NCBI GenBank assembly: GCA_016763695.1
Contig: JAESTH010000064.1
Coordinates: 1-34,846 of the forward strand
Source of the DNA: Alcanivoracaceae bacterium
Lineage (GTDB): Bacteria; Pseudomonadota; Gammaproteobacteria; Xanthomonadales; Marinicellaceae
Direction of reading: 5' to 3'
Length of the DNA: 34,846 nt
The notes below the pieces were generated by a model. That model was given only the letters and a program-made list of their open reading frames with translations, was not told where the DNA came from and did no database searches. A program made the translations under genes and the position numbers. Positions 25,407 through 34,006 of the stretch are shown in pieces. Position 1 is the first letter of the stretch, and each line of letters starts with the position of its first letter.

Positions 25407-25757
25407 ATGGAATTAGAACCAACAATTTTCGATAAAATAATAAATAAAGAAATACCAGCAGATATAGTGTTTGAAAACGACTGTGTTTTGGCATTTAAAG
25501 ACATCAACCCACAAGCGCCCGTACATGTATTATTTATTCCAAAGCTCAGAATTAATACCATCAATGATCTAAAGGATGACCAGGCGCAAATAATAGGCGA
25601 ATTGTTTTTAGCTGCAAGAGATTATGCAAAACAAATTACTGAAGATGAAAATGGTTACCGAGTGATTATGAACTGTAATGAAAATGGTCAACAGTCGGTA
25701 TTTCATATCCATTTACATTTTATGGCTGGACGTCAAATGCAGTGGCCTCCTGGTTGA
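25407..25757 (+). CDS. HIT-family purine nucleotide hydrolase (HinT-like)
   Basis: A 116-residue histidine-triad protein. The triad HIHLHF is at 100-105, after GQQSVF, and the C-terminus AGRQMQWPPG is the HinT type. These enzymes cleave AMP from amino groups (phosphoramidates). It starts 22 nt after recR and is probably cotranscribed. The GAGAACACC before the ATG gives a weak ribosome site. Confidence 0.93.
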   Translation: MELEPTIFDKIINKEIPADIVFENDCVLAFKDINPQAPVHVLFIPKLRINTINDLKDDQAQIIGELFLAARDYAKQITEDENGYRVIMNCNENGQQSVFHIHLHFMAGRQMQWPPG

Positions 25758-25800
25758 TTCACTTGTATCAATTATTTTTTCATTTGAGAAGAAGTTTATA

Positions 25801-26664
25801 ATGAGAAGATGCGCAATTCTGACCATGGATCGATTAGAAGACTTTGTTGCCGATGATAAAATGCTGGATGAGCCAATGGCACAATGTGGCTGGCAAATCG
25901 ATCATGTCTCCTGGCATAAAGAGCATGTAGATTGGAGGCAGTATGAAGCGGTTATCATTCGCTCAACCTGGGATTATCAGGATGATGCCGATGCATTTGT
26001 GGCCGTTTTGGAGGCGATTGAAAAATCTGCTACACTATTACTCAATTCTTTGAATATGGTCAAGTGGAATATCAATAAAAACTATCTGCGGGAAGTGCAA
26101 ATAAAAGGTGCAGAAATTGTACCGACACTTTGGCTGGAGGTGTTTGATTTTTCATTAGTCGAAGGATATTTTGAGTATTTTGAAACCGAACAGATAGTCA
26201 TAAAACCTACTATTAGTGCCAATGCCGATAATACTTACTGGTTAAAGAAGGATTCCTATCTTCAAAAAAAGCAAGAACTGCAAAAATCACTAAAAGATCG
26301 CCAATTGATGGTTCAGCCCTTTATGCAGTCCATTGTTGATCAGGGTGAATATTCGTTGTTTTATTTTGCAGGTGAATACAGTCACAGTATTATTAAATCA
26401 CCAAAATCAGGTGATTTCAGGGTTCAGGAAGAACATGGGGGACAACTAAGGAGTATATCGCCAAGTGTGGAATTATTAACCGCAGCAAACAAGGCATTAC
26501 AGACTATTCCTGAAAAAGTGTTATATGCCAGAGTTGATATGGTTGAGCATCAGGGTGTTTTTAAAATCATGGAGATTGAATTGATTGAACCGTCTTTGTA
26601 TTTTAATTTGGATGAAACAGCTCCGTTGAGATTTGCAAAGGCATTTAATAAGTGGATAAAATGA
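25801..26664 (+). CDS. ATP-grasp domain protein (RimK / glutathione synthetase-like)
   Basis: A 287-residue protein. An N-terminal Rossmann-like half (MRRCAILTMD, VIIRSTWDYQ) is followed by an ATP-grasp domain (QIVIKPTISANADNTYW, LMVQPFMQSI, and VLYARVDMVEHQGVFKIMEIELIEP with metal-binding acidic residues and LYFNLD). Such enzymes ligate a carboxylate to an amine or thiol. The substrate is unknown. ATG 25801 is preferred because it has GAGAAGAAG upstream and the domain begins there, while an upstream start would overlap the HIT gene. Its TGA overlaps the next ATG. Confidence 0.85.
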   Translation: MRRCAILTMDRLEDFVADDKMLDEPMAQCGWQIDHVSWHKEHVDWRQYEAVIIRSTWDYQDDADAFVAVLEAIEKSATLLLNSLNMVKWNINKNYLREVQIKGAEIVPTLWLEVFDFSLVEGYFEYFETEQIVIKPTISANADNTYWLKKDSYLQKKQELQKSLKDRQLMVQPFMQSIVDQGEYSLFYFAGEYSHSIIKSPKSGDFRVQEEHGGQLRSISPSVELLTAANKALQTIPEKVLYARVDMVEHQGVFKIMEIELIEPSLYFNLDETAPLRFAKAFNKWIK

Positions 26665-27239
26665 TCAATCATGTAAAAATTCCCATTCCCAATAACTTCA
26701 GTTTTAAAAACTGTCTAAATTTTCTCAATCGTGGCTATGACGAGTGTTTGTATACAGCAGATAAGCACAGTGTCAAAAGGTTGATTCGTTTATCATCAGG
26801 ATTGGCAATGATAGAGGTATCGGCAGATGAAAATAATGTGCTAATCTCCATTAATAAAAATACAGTGAGCACCAGTGACACACAACAGTGTCAGAAATAT
26901 GTAATGGACTGGTTTGATCTGGATAGAGATATTGCACCATTTTATCAATTATTACAAAATCACAGGCAAACAAAAGGCTTTCCTGAAAAATACCATGGTT
27001 TACGTTTAATGGGGATTGTTGATTTGTTCGAGGCCATGTGCTGGTGTGTGATAGGTCAGCAAATCAATTTGACTTTTGCACATAAAATTAAAACCAGACT
27101 GGTACACAGATTTGGCGCCAGAATTATTCATGATGAAAAAACACATTATTGTTTTCCCAGGCCAAAGATTTGCTTGATGTCGGTCGTGAAGAATTGGCTG
27201 CCATGCAATTTTCCAAACAGAAAATCAATTATATATTAA
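26661..27239 (+). CDS. AlkA-type DNA-3-methyladenine glycosylase, N-terminal part (frameshifted)
   Basis: The frame encodes the N-terminal AlkA-like domain (from MINHVKIPIPNNF) and the start of the helix-hairpin-helix glycosylase (EAMCWCVIGQQINLTFAHKI). AlkA enzymes excise alkylated bases. At about 27156 the frame is lost: one extra C or T in the run GTTTTCCCAG gives HYCFPQAKDLLDVG and joins the second part at 27149-27547. The last ~26 residues of this frame are noise. The start overlaps the previous stop (ATGA). Confidence 0.82.
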   Translation: MINHVKIPIPNNFSFKNCLNFLNRGYDECLYTADKHSVKRLIRLSSGLAMIEVSADENNVLISINKNTVSTSDTQQCQKYVMDWFDLDRDIAPFYQLLQNHRQTKGFPEKYHGLRLMGIVDLFEAMCWCVIGQQINLTFAHKIKTRLVHRFGARIIHDEKTHYCFPRPKICLMSVVKNWLPCNFPNRKSIIY

Positions 27240-27547
27240 ATATATCAGCGGCATTTTGTAGTGATGGATTAAATAAAAAAAGTTTAATGAGATTGAGCAA
27301 GTCTGAGCAAATGGCTAAGCTATTAGCAATTAAAGGCATTGGTCCATGGACTGCTAATTATGTTTCTATGAAATCATTACGTGATATGACTTGCATTGCT
27401 TATGGTGACACGGGTCTTAGCTCCGCCCTGCATACAAATTTCAGTACTGATAAAAAACCTGATAACGATACAATAAATGAGATATTTAAACCATTTGCTG
27501 GTTGGGAGTCTTATCTGAATTTTTATTTATGGAGAAGTTTAAGTTGA
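27149..27547 (+). CDS. AlkA-type DNA glycosylase, C-terminal part with the catalytic Asp
   Basis: The continuation of the gene at 26661 in another frame. It carries the helix-hairpin-helix LLAIKGIGPWTANYV (59-73) and the catalytic aspartate in AYGDTGL (Asp87 of this frame), followed by FAGWESYLNFYLWR, the conserved AlkA end. The two frames together make one ~295-residue glycosylase. Single-base loss in a homopolymer is the simplest cause. Without it the enzyme would be dead. Confidence 0.82.
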   Translation: MFSQAKDLLDVGREELAAMQFSKQKINYILNISAAFCSDGLNKKSLMRLSKSEQMAKLLAIKGIGPWTANYVSMKSLRDMTCIAYGDTGLSSALHTNFSTDKKPDNDTINEIFKPFAGWESYLNFYLWRSLS

Positions 27548-28086
27548 AAGTTTTTATCAACAGTATGATCGCTTTTTTAGCAAAAAAGAGCACCCTGATC
27601 GCTAGCTTAATATTTGCTTCAATCATGTTTGTTTTGGTGATGTTCGTTATTAACCCAGTGATTGATGGCGGCAATGGCATCGGTGTTATTCAGTTGCAGT
27701 TGAGTTTTGATAAATTGGCAGGTATAAAAATAATTGAAAGTTGGGGCGAGGGTGCAATACAGCGTTTTAAGCAGTGGATTTTTACCGATTATATTTATGC
27801 ATTTTCATATGCTCTTTTTCTAGCCTCGATTTTATCAACACTCATAATTAAAAGCAGATTGGTAAAAGTCTCAATTTATAAATATGTGCCTCTCATGCCT
27901 TTTCTTGCAGGTTTATTAGATTGGCTGGAAGACAGTATGGAACTATTTTTCATGCATGATATGCAGGGCTATTCTGAGGTTTTATTTACCATTCATTCAC
28001 TAGTCGCCAGTGCAAAATTTGCTTTTATTTTATTGAGTTTCATTTTTATAATCATCTTTTGGGCTAAGAAAAAAGAGCATGACTAA
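27529..28086 (+). CDS. Integral membrane protein of unknown function
   Basis: About 185 residues with four hydrophobic segments (LIASLIFASIMFVLVMFVI, then YAFSYALFLASILSTLI, then YVPLMPFLAGLLDWLEDSM and FAFILLSFIFIIIFW). DWLEDSMELFFM between segments is the most distinctive stretch; I do not know the family. The start is uncertain: ATG 27529 lies inside the end of the glycosylase gene, TTG 27544 and ATG 27565 are alternatives. It ends 6 nt from the convergent foldase gene. Confidence 0.6.
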   Translation: MEKFKLKVFINSMIAFLAKKSTLIASLIFASIMFVLVMFVINPVIDGGNGIGVIQLQLSFDKLAGIKIIESWGEGAIQRFKQWIFTDYIYAFSYALFLASILSTLIIKSRLVKVSIYKYVPLMPFLAGLLDWLEDSMELFFMHDMQGYSEVLFTIHSLVASAKFAFILLSFIFIIIFWAKKKEHD

Positions 28087-28092
28087 TAATCG

Positions 28093-29067
28093 CTATTGAT
28101 TCCTGTTGCTCCACAGTGCGTTTAGCCTTCTGACTTCAGGGCTTGTGTATTGATCATGCAGCTGTTGCAATGAATAATTGCCCTGATTTGTTGCAATTAA
28201 CTGTCGTTGTGAAAAATATTCATCTACGGTATTTTTCCATTGCTGTCTTTGTACGTCCAATTGGGCTAGTCTATCTGCGGCGTCGGCACCGTATTCATTA
28301 ACTCTATGTGTATGAATATCTGTTTCACTGATGGATTGTGAATCATTAAATATTCGATTTTCTATCACGGTATCCTGATACGCAGTAGCGTTGTTTTCTG
28401 CAAGTAGCCAGTTAGTTTGCTGGTCAGAGAATTCATCATTGTTCTGCCTATGTTTATTGGCAAGTAGGAAATTAATATAGTTTTCTTCATCAATAAAAAA
28501 AGCTTTGGACATCTCTGCACCAAGAGTATCAAATCTGAATTCTGAAAGAATGGCCATTCTTTCAGCTTGCGATAAACCTGAAGAGAGTTGTGCTGCAAAT
28601 TGATCGGCAGAACTTAAATAGGCATGGTACTTATCAAATAATAATAGCACTTGTTGTATTTGTTGTTGAGTCAGCTGCTCTTGGGCAAATGATTGCAATT
28701 GATTTCTGATCTGTTGCAGGCTTAATTCACCAATGGCTGTAAAAAAATAATCAAATAGTCGCCTCAAATCTTGATCAATCAGTACTGTACCGTAAGCATC
28801 AAGATTAACCGCACCATCGGGTTTGCTTCCTGCATAAGATTTTATTTGTTCTGGATCAATAGAGGGTATTATTATTTTTGATTGTTTGAAAGGTTGATTG
28901 ACAACGGCAAATGTTGTTTCACTGAGCTGCTTAACAGAATGAGTTGCTACAATAGTATCTTGCTGATTAGTTGCAGTTGATTGAAAGAAAAGCAAGGCTA
29001 ATAATAAAATAAAAACAGTCAGGAGTATGACTCCTAACTGTTTGCGATTAATTACATGTGTTCTCAT
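28093..29067 (-). CDS. lifO: Lipase-specific foldase (lipase chaperone Lif)
   Basis: A 324-residue inner-membrane chaperone that folds the cognate lipase in the periplasm. One N-terminal membrane anchor (about 11-30, LGVILLTVFILLLALLFF) leads to a Q/T-rich linker and helical domains. The family signature RxxFDY(F)xxxxGE appears as RRLFDYFFTAIGE, and SYAGSKPDG resembles the SLxGTxxDG motif of the first minidomain. Its ATG overlaps the lipase TGA by 4 nt, the standard lip-lif pairing. Confidence 0.9.
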   Translation of the reverse strand: MRTHVINRKQLGVILLTVFILLLALLFFQSTATNQQDTIVATHSVKQLSETTFAVVNQPFKQSKIIIPSIDPEQIKSYAGSKPDGAVNLDAYGTVLIDQDLRRLFDYFFTAIGELSLQQIRNQLQSFAQEQLTQQQIQQVLLLFDKYHAYLSSADQFAAQLSSGLSQAERMAILSEFRFDTLGAEMSKAFFIDEENYINFLLANKHRQNNDEFSDQQTNWLLAENNATAYQDTVIENRIFNDSQSISETDIHTHRVNEYGADAADRLAQLDVQRQQWKNTVDEYFSQRQLIATNQGNYSLQQLHDQYTSPEVRRLNALWSNRNQ

Positions 29068-30005
29068 AAACCCTGATTTTTAAGACGATTTGCATGTGCA
29101 CGATAAACAGAAATTGGATTAGAGGCAAATAAGCCTCTTAAGCCTAATACCTGATTAATTTCGTCACCATGATTCCATGGGTAATTATCTCTGATAACCT
29201 TGCCTAAATGTGATGAGCAACGCCCAACTAAACCGTCATTGGCCTGACCCCAGAAAAATACACTTCCTGCTGCTAAAACAATATCAGAAGGGTCTAATAA
29301 ATTGGTAATCACTCCAGTTCCGCCGAAAGAAAAATAACTCACTCCATTTACCACATATTGTCCCTGGCCACATGCAGAAAGTGGAATGGCTTCAGGATAG
29401 CTGGCATTAAATGCAGCAGAACCAGTTGTGCTCAGTGATACCATAGAGGCAATAACATCCTGTGGGTCACCTGCACCACCTGAAATGACTTCAATAAATA
29501 CCGCTATGCCGGTAATAAATGTTTCTGCCAATGCTTCCAGGGTGGAGCCTGGCACCAAAACACTCTGTAGGGTATCAGCTACAGCACTGCCTTTGTGTGG
29601 TCCACCAACAGATGTTACTGAAGCAATCAGATCTGGTCGAACAGAGGCAACATATCGTGCAGTTGGTGCACCGTGAGAATGGCCGATCAGATTAAATTTT
29701 TCATGACCATAAAGTGCTTTTATGGTTTCTAATTGCTCTAATAACTGTTCACCACGTAATTCGCTGGAATTAGCCGCAGAAACATCAGCTACAAAGACGA
29801 TTGCTCCGCCATCTTCCAACTGTGCAGGAATACGGAAGAAATAATCATAGACACCAAAGGCCTGGTCAAAACCCAATAGACCATGTACCAACACAATGGG
29901 ATATTTGGTTTTTGTATAGGAGCTGTTCCACCAATAAGCATTTGCCTGTGCTGAAATGAAAAGCACAGCTACGCAAATGAGTAATCTCATGTTAAATTTT
30001 TTCAT
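29064..30005 (-). CDS. Secreted triacylglycerol lipase (family I.1/I.2)
   Basis: A 313-residue esterase with a signal peptide (1-23, ending ANA) for export and probable type II secretion. The oxyanion region is VLVHGLLGFD (38-47), the nucleophile elbow GHSHG (Ser110), Asp257 (NDGLV) and His279 (WNHGDE). Cys212 and Cys263 are placed like the family disulfide, and Asp residues near WNHGDEIN may bind calcium. GAGGG precedes the ATG by 6 nt. It depends on the foldase encoded next. Confidence 0.95.
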   Translation of the reverse strand: MKKFNMRLLICVAVLFISAQANAYWWNSSYTKTKYPIVLVHGLLGFDQAFGVYDYFFRIPAQLEDGGAIVFVADVSAANSSELRGEQLLEQLETIKALYGHEKFNLIGHSHGAPTARYVASVRPDLIASVTSVGGPHKGSAVADTLQSVLVPGSTLEALAETFITGIAVFIEVISGGAGDPQDVIASMVSLSTTGSAAFNASYPEAIPLSACGQGQYVVNGVSYFSFGGTGVITNLLDPSDIVLAAGSVFFWGQANDGLVGRCSSHLGKVIRDNYPWNHGDEINQVLGLRGLFASNPISVYRAHANRLKNQGL

Positions 30006-30123
30006 TAAACCCTCTTTTTTATTTTTAATAATAATTCATGTTATTGAAGTCTTTTAGTTCAACAACTTATACCTGTCAGCAAAATTTAGCTGAACGGTGA
30101 CTAATTTGTAACTGCTTGCCTCT

Positions 30124-30221
30124 GTCATTCCTGAGAAGGCAGGAATCTACTGGGAAAAATTACTAGACTTAGTGATTATAATCAATAATTTTCGTAAGTT
30201 TACCGCACTCTCGGTAATGAC
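30124..30221. repeat. Pair of inverted REP-like hairpins (GTCATTCC type)
   Basis: 30124-30150 starts GTCATTCCTG and folds with TTCCTG/CAGGAA. 30198-30221 is a diverged copy in opposite orientation, ending GGTAATGAC, and folds with TTACCG/CGGTAA. A further copy is at 34796-34822. The rest of the 30006-30384 gap, between lipase and glutathione peroxidase genes, shows no gene; it must hold the lipase promoter. Confidence 0.7.
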
Positions 30222-30384
30222 TAGAGGAAGTAATTTACACTGACTCATTTATATTGGTCATGTGAGATTTTACTCAGATGAAGAGCAAATCTCATTATTA
30301 TTATTTTTTATTGACCAGCTATCTGATAAGACTATCATTAAAATTAATATTGTCAATATTAAAACGAACGTTTAATTTAATTTG

Positions 30385-30867
30385 TTAACTTTTCAATGCT
30401 TTTTTTATGTGTTTTTCTATGTCTTTAGGTTTGGTAGTTGGAGAGAACCTTTTGATTGGTTGTCCATCTTTACCGATTAAAAATTTGGTAAAATTCCATT
30501 TAATTTTTTTGCCTAACGTACCACCCAACTCATCTTTTAAATAATCAAAAATAGGGTGAGCATCATCTCCATTAACATCGATTTTATCGAACATAGTGAA
30601 ATCAACGCCATAATTCTTCAGGCAGAATGTGGCAATTTCTTCATTTGAACCAGGGTCTTGAGAAGCAAACTGATTGCAAGGGAAGCCCAATATTTTTAAT
30701 CCAGCATCTTTATACTCTTCATGCAATTTTTGTAATCCTTCAAACTGTGGAGTTAATCCGCATTTACTGGCAGTATTAACCACTAATACCACATTATCTT
30801 GATAATCTTGCATGGATGTTTCTTCACCAGTGATTGTTTTTGCTTTGAAATCGTGAAAGTTACTCAT
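30385..30867 (-). CDS. Glutathione peroxidase (BtuE-like)
   Basis: A 160-residue thiol peroxidase that reduces hydroperoxides. The peroxidatic Cys36 lies in [15 protein letters not shown], Gln66 in GFPCNQF, and Trp124-Asn125 in KWNFTKFL. Cysteine, not selenocysteine, is at the active site. In bacteria such enzymes usually draw electrons from thioredoxin; the second Cys at 82 (FCLKNYG) is a possible resolving residue. GAGGAAAA precedes the ATG. Confidence 0.95.
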   Translation of the reverse strand: MSNFHDFKAKTITGEETSMQDYQDNVVLVVNTASKCGLTPQFEGLQKLHEEYKDAGLKILGFPCNQFASQDPGSNEEIATFCLKNYGVDFTMFDKIDVNGDDAHPIFDYLKDELGGTLGKKIKWNFTKFLIGKDGQPIKRFSPTTKPKDIEKHIKKALKS

Positions 30868-30921
30868 TCTATTTTCCTCGGGGCTTATAAAAGTTAGATA
30901 AGGTTTATGTGGTCAAATTTA

Positions 30922-31239
30922 TTATTTACAAGTTTCAGTACCTTTGGACCCATTATTTTTCGCCTCAACGACGGAATCTTCAGGTGAGTTTGACTTACTT
31001 CTCAGAAAATACTCAATCTAAGTAAAAGGAATAATAATGTATATAAAAATCAATGGGACAAATGTCGTCCATTGGTAAGCTGTGTGTTGATATATGAGTA
31101 TTCCTGAATTGACTAATAATGGCACTAGACTGGGCAAAAGCCACAAATGTTTTTTTTTATCTATATACTTGTCATTTTGCAGCATGGTTTGATTTGAAGG
31201 TATACAAACCATAATGCTACCACCATCATCTAATAACAA
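30922..31239 (-). pseudogene. Alkane 1-monooxygenase (AlkB-like) N-terminal remnant
   Basis: The frame reads NDKYIDKKKHLWLL, two membrane segments (PSLVPLLVNSGILIYQ and WTTFVPLIFIYIIIPF), a TAG stop at 31018-31020, then in the same frame IEYFLRSKSNSPEDSVVEA and a short tail. AlkB proteins begin the same way, with a P(L)xD(Y)xxGxDxxNPPE motif where NSPED stands here. The histidine-box catalytic part is absent. Its start codon lies 24 nt from the divergent GST start, so the GST promoter probably sits in this debris. Homology is from motif memory. Confidence 0.55.
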
Positions 31240-31263
31240 GAATTAATAATAAGGAGAAATACC

Positions 31264-31938
31264 ATGATTACAGTCCATCACCTCAATAACTCACGCTCAC
31301 AGAGGATTTTATGGATGCTCGAAGAGCTGGGTGTAGATTATCAGGTTAAGCATTATCAGAGAGATGCAGAAACACAACAGGCTCCTAAAGAGCTGTTTGA
31401 AATCCATGCTTTAGGTAAATCGCCTGTCATTACCGATGATGCTCCTAAAACAGCAATAACGGTGGCTGAATCTGGTGCCATTATTGAATATTTGGCACAG
31501 GCCTATGGTAAAGATATGATCCCCCGAAAAAATACTGCAGCCTATAGGCAATATATTTACTGGTTACACTTTTCAGAAGGATCTTTGATGCCACAATTAT
31601 TATTGAAGCTCATATTTGATAAAATCAAAACTGCACCCATGCCATTTTTTATCAGACCCATTGCCAAAGGTATCGCCAATAAAGTGTTGGGTAACTATGT
31701 ATTGCCAAATGTTAAAAATAATATGGATTTTATTGAAGATCACTTGTCAGAAAATGATTGGTTTGCTGGAGACAAAATGACGGGTGCCGATATTCAAATG
31801 AGTTTTCCATTAGAGGCCAGTATGGCAAGAACAAAAATGGATGATTATCCGCATACTAAAGCTTATGTTGAAAAAATCCATACATTAGAAACCTACCAAA
31901 AAGCCCTTGAAGTTGGCGGCCCTTATGACTATGCTTGA
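31264..31938 (+). CDS. Glutathione S-transferase
   Basis: A 224-residue two-domain GST. The thioredoxin-like N-terminal half begins VHHLNNSRSQRILWMLEELG, with Ser or Asn near 9-12 as the glutathione-activating residue. GKSPVI gives the cis-Pro and AESGAIIEYL the glutathione-binding Glu-Ser. The C-terminal helical domain ends with WFAGDKMTGADIQMSFPLE. AAGGAG lies 7 nt before the ATG. It is convergent with the OsmC gene, with a palindrome between. Confidence 0.93.
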   Translation: MITVHHLNNSRSQRILWMLEELGVDYQVKHYQRDAETQQAPKELFEIHALGKSPVITDDAPKTAITVAESGAIIEYLAQAYGKDMIPRKNTAAYRQYIYWLHFSEGSLMPQLLLKLIFDKIKTAPMPFFIRPIAKGIANKVLGNYVLPNVKNNMDFIEDHLSENDWFAGDKMTGADIQMSFPLEASMARTKMDDYPHTKAYVEKIHTLETYQKALEVGGPYDYA

Positions 31939-31953
31939 TTAACTATGTCATCA

Positions 31954-31980
31954 TAGAGACGCCCTATTAGGGTGTCTCTA
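31954..31980. repeat. TAGAGAC-type palindrome, copy 3
   Basis: TAGAGACGCCC, a TATTA loop, then GGGTGTCTCTA, with one G-T pair in 11. It is the same core as copy 1 except for one base and lies between the convergent GST and OsmC genes, 16 nt after one stop and 9 nt from the other. Confidence 0.88.
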
Positions 31981-31989
31981 CCGTGGTGA

Positions 31990-32406
31990 TTAGACGATTT
32001 CAAAATCATGAGTTATGTTAACAGTTTTATCCAGCATAGCAGATACCGAACAATATTTTTCAGCAGACAATTTAACCGCTCTGGCAATTGATTTTTCATC
32101 AATGTTTTCACCAGAAACAATAAAGTGTAAATGTATATCCGTAAAAATACGCGGGAATTCATCACGCCTTTTCGCAGTGGCCTGAACCTCAAGTTTGCTG
32201 ATCTCTTTCTTTGATTTGCCAAGAATTAATTTTACATCAATGCCTGCACAACCAGTTAGGCCAAATAGTACCATTTCCATTGGAGATGGTGCACATTGTT
32301 CATCATCTTTAACAATAGGTGCATCCATGAGTACACTTTTATGACTGTCTGTTTTACCGACAAAGGTATAATCCTGTAGCCAATGGGCAGTGACTGTTTG
32401 ACTCAT
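31990..32406 (-). CDS. OsmC-family peroxidase-like protein
   Basis: A 138-residue OsmC/Ohr fold protein. The two redox cysteines are Cys53 (GLTGCAGIDV) and Cys119 (EKYCSVSAML), and the C-terminus NITHDFEIV is typical. It most resembles the YhfA-type OsmC group, whose role in hydroperoxide defence is plausible but untested. I chose ATG 32406 because GGAG lies before it and the domain begins there; the longer frame would overlap the divergent gene. With gpx and GST it makes a local cluster of thiol-stress genes on different strands. Confidence 0.88.
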   Translation of the reverse strand: MSQTVTAHWLQDYTFVGKTDSHKSVLMDAPIVKDDEQCAPSPMEMVLFGLTGCAGIDVKLILGKSKKEISKLEVQATAKRRDEFPRIFTDIHLHFIVSGENIDEKSIARAVKLSAEKYCSVSAMLDKTVNITHDFEIV

Positions 32407-32478
32407 ATTATTCTCCAAAAAATATTTATTAATGGCATAATAGACCCTGTTTCTCATTTCACAAGTTTTTTTATCAAA

Positions 32479-33906
32479 TTGATTAATATTAGAAAATATT
32501 TTTACTCTTTTACTGTTGTTTTTGTCTTATTGACTTTTGCCTGGTTTGTTGCTCTGGAACTGACCAAGCAACGTATACAGCTTGAAGCTGAGAACAAAAT
32601 TAATAACTTTAAAAGTCAACAGACACCCTTTATTTGGAATTTTGAATCATTTACTGGTGATGTTGTTGAGCCTTATCAAAAGTATTGGCAACAGTTAGAT
32701 TCGTCACATTATATTAAAGCAAATAAAGGTCAGAACCCACAGTTGTCGCTTAATTTTTCCAGTGAGGTTATCAATACCTCACATCATTCAATATTACAGA
32801 TTGATTCTACAAATCTACTACAGGGAACAGTGAAAATTCAATTTAAAACTGAGCTTGATGATGATTACTTTTATTACTCATCAGACATTAAGTTAGCGGG
32901 TAAACAGCAGGTTATAGATTTGCAACAAAGCTGGCAGGGTATATCTGATAAAAATTCACACACGGTTAAAGCCCCATGGGGAACATCTGCACAAAAAGTC
33001 AGTAGTCTGGTTTTGTATTTTAATAATCCGGATACAGATTTAGTCATTGAATCAATTAGTATGCCTTATGCTTTTGAATATAGAAATATAGAGATACATG
33101 AAATTAATTGTTTGGGTGAAATACAGACGGAATATTCTCCAAGTTTATTACAGGTAAATATTTTTGTGTTACAAGCAGCCTGTTGGTTACCATCCACTTA
33201 TATGTGGCTAAAGCAGCAGGTTCAACAAAATTACCCTGAGTCCATTTTGTCCATTGCCCAGGTGGGTTTGTGGCCGCAGACCTATGTGCATAAAGTTAAT
33301 AAATCTTATACAAATATTTTGCTTATTAATACCGCCCTTTATGTTTTTATAGTTTTGGTTATATTGGCAGTAACGGTTTTAACGGGTCAATATTCAACTA
33401 AAGTAGATAAGTCAGAAGGTGATCAAAGATGGACAATTAAGCGTTTATTGCTTATTGGTGGAAAAAAAGCCATAAGTCCTTATCATGTATTGCTGAACTA
33501 TGCATTTGTGCTGACACCAAGTTTTATTATTTTTACATATCTGGCCTTTTTAAAATTTCCTGATTCAACAACCTTTAAACTTTTGCCAATGTATTTTGTT
33601 TGGGCTTTATTTCAACAGTTTATATTGGCTTATGTTTTAGCAGAAAAAATATTTTTTAGTCACCTGCATAATCGTCTATTATCCAGTGTGCTGGCAGCAT
33701 TGGTATTTGCTATTATTCATATGCCATCTGTTACTTTAATGTTGGCGACATTTGTTGCGGGTAGTTTTTGGGCTTATTCATGGTTGTTGTTTAAACGCTT
33801 TATACCTTTAGCCATCTCTCATGCGGTGCTGGCACTGATGTTTTACTATGTTGTTTCTGATGGTTTTTTATATTCTGCCAAGGTTTTACATTGGTTCTGG
33901 ACGTAA
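32479..33906 (+). CDS. Membrane protein with degenerate CPBP (CAAX protease-like) domain
   Basis: About 475 residues. One membrane segment lies near the N-terminus (SFTVVFVLLTFAWFVALEL). A ~230-residue periplasmic beta-rich region follows (FIWNFESFTGDVVEPYQKYW). A membrane segment near LYVFIVLVILAVTVL leads to a C-terminal multi-helix domain like CPBP/Abi proteases. There the glutamate pair of motif 1 is replaced (WALFQQFILAYVL), while the later histidines remain in FAIIHMP and ISHAVL. So it may be a non-catalytic relative. No ATG start is clear; TTG 32479 is my choice, as an earlier start would overlap osmC. Confidence 0.6.
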   Translation: MINIRKYFYSFTVVFVLLTFAWFVALELTKQRIQLEAENKINNFKSQQTPFIWNFESFTGDVVEPYQKYWQQLDSSHYIKANKGQNPQLSLNFSSEVINTSHHSILQIDSTNLLQGTVKIQFKTELDDDYFYYSSDIKLAGKQQVIDLQQSWQGISDKNSHTVKAPWGTSAQKVSSLVLYFNNPDTDLVIESISMPYAFEYRNIEIHEINCLGEIQTEYSPSLLQVNIFVLQAACWLPSTYMWLKQQVQQNYPESILSIAQVGLWPQTYVHKVNKSYTNILLINTALYVFIVLVILAVTVLTGQYSTKVDKSEGDQRWTIKRLLLIGGKKAISPYHVLLNYAFVLTPSFIIFTYLAFLKFPDSTTFKLLPMYFVWALFQQFILAYVLAEKIFFSHLHNRLLSSVLAALVFAIIHMPSVTLMLATFVAGSFWAYSWLLFKRFIPLAISHAVLALMFYYVVSDGFLYSAKVLHWFWT

Positions 33907-33957
33907 AATTTATGAAGATGTGTAACTTTAATATTTGTTTACATTTCAAACCCGTAT

Positions 33958-34000
33958 TGTGCAGAATTGCACATGGCAATCTACAAAAAGCATCTATAAT
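33958..34000 (+). promoter_or_regulatory. Activator-type promoter of small RNA 1
   Basis: TATAAT is at 33995-34000, with no good -35 box. TGTGCA-GAAT-TGCACA (33958-33973) is a perfect dyad centred at 33965.5, about -41.5 from a start near 34007. The 53 bases from TTGTGCA to the RNA start align without gaps with the same region at copy 2. This is the layout of a class II activator promoter. The spacing of the half-sites (TGTGC-N6-GCACA) resembles CRP/FNR-family sites. Confidence 0.6.
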
Positions 34001-34006
34001 AGAAGC

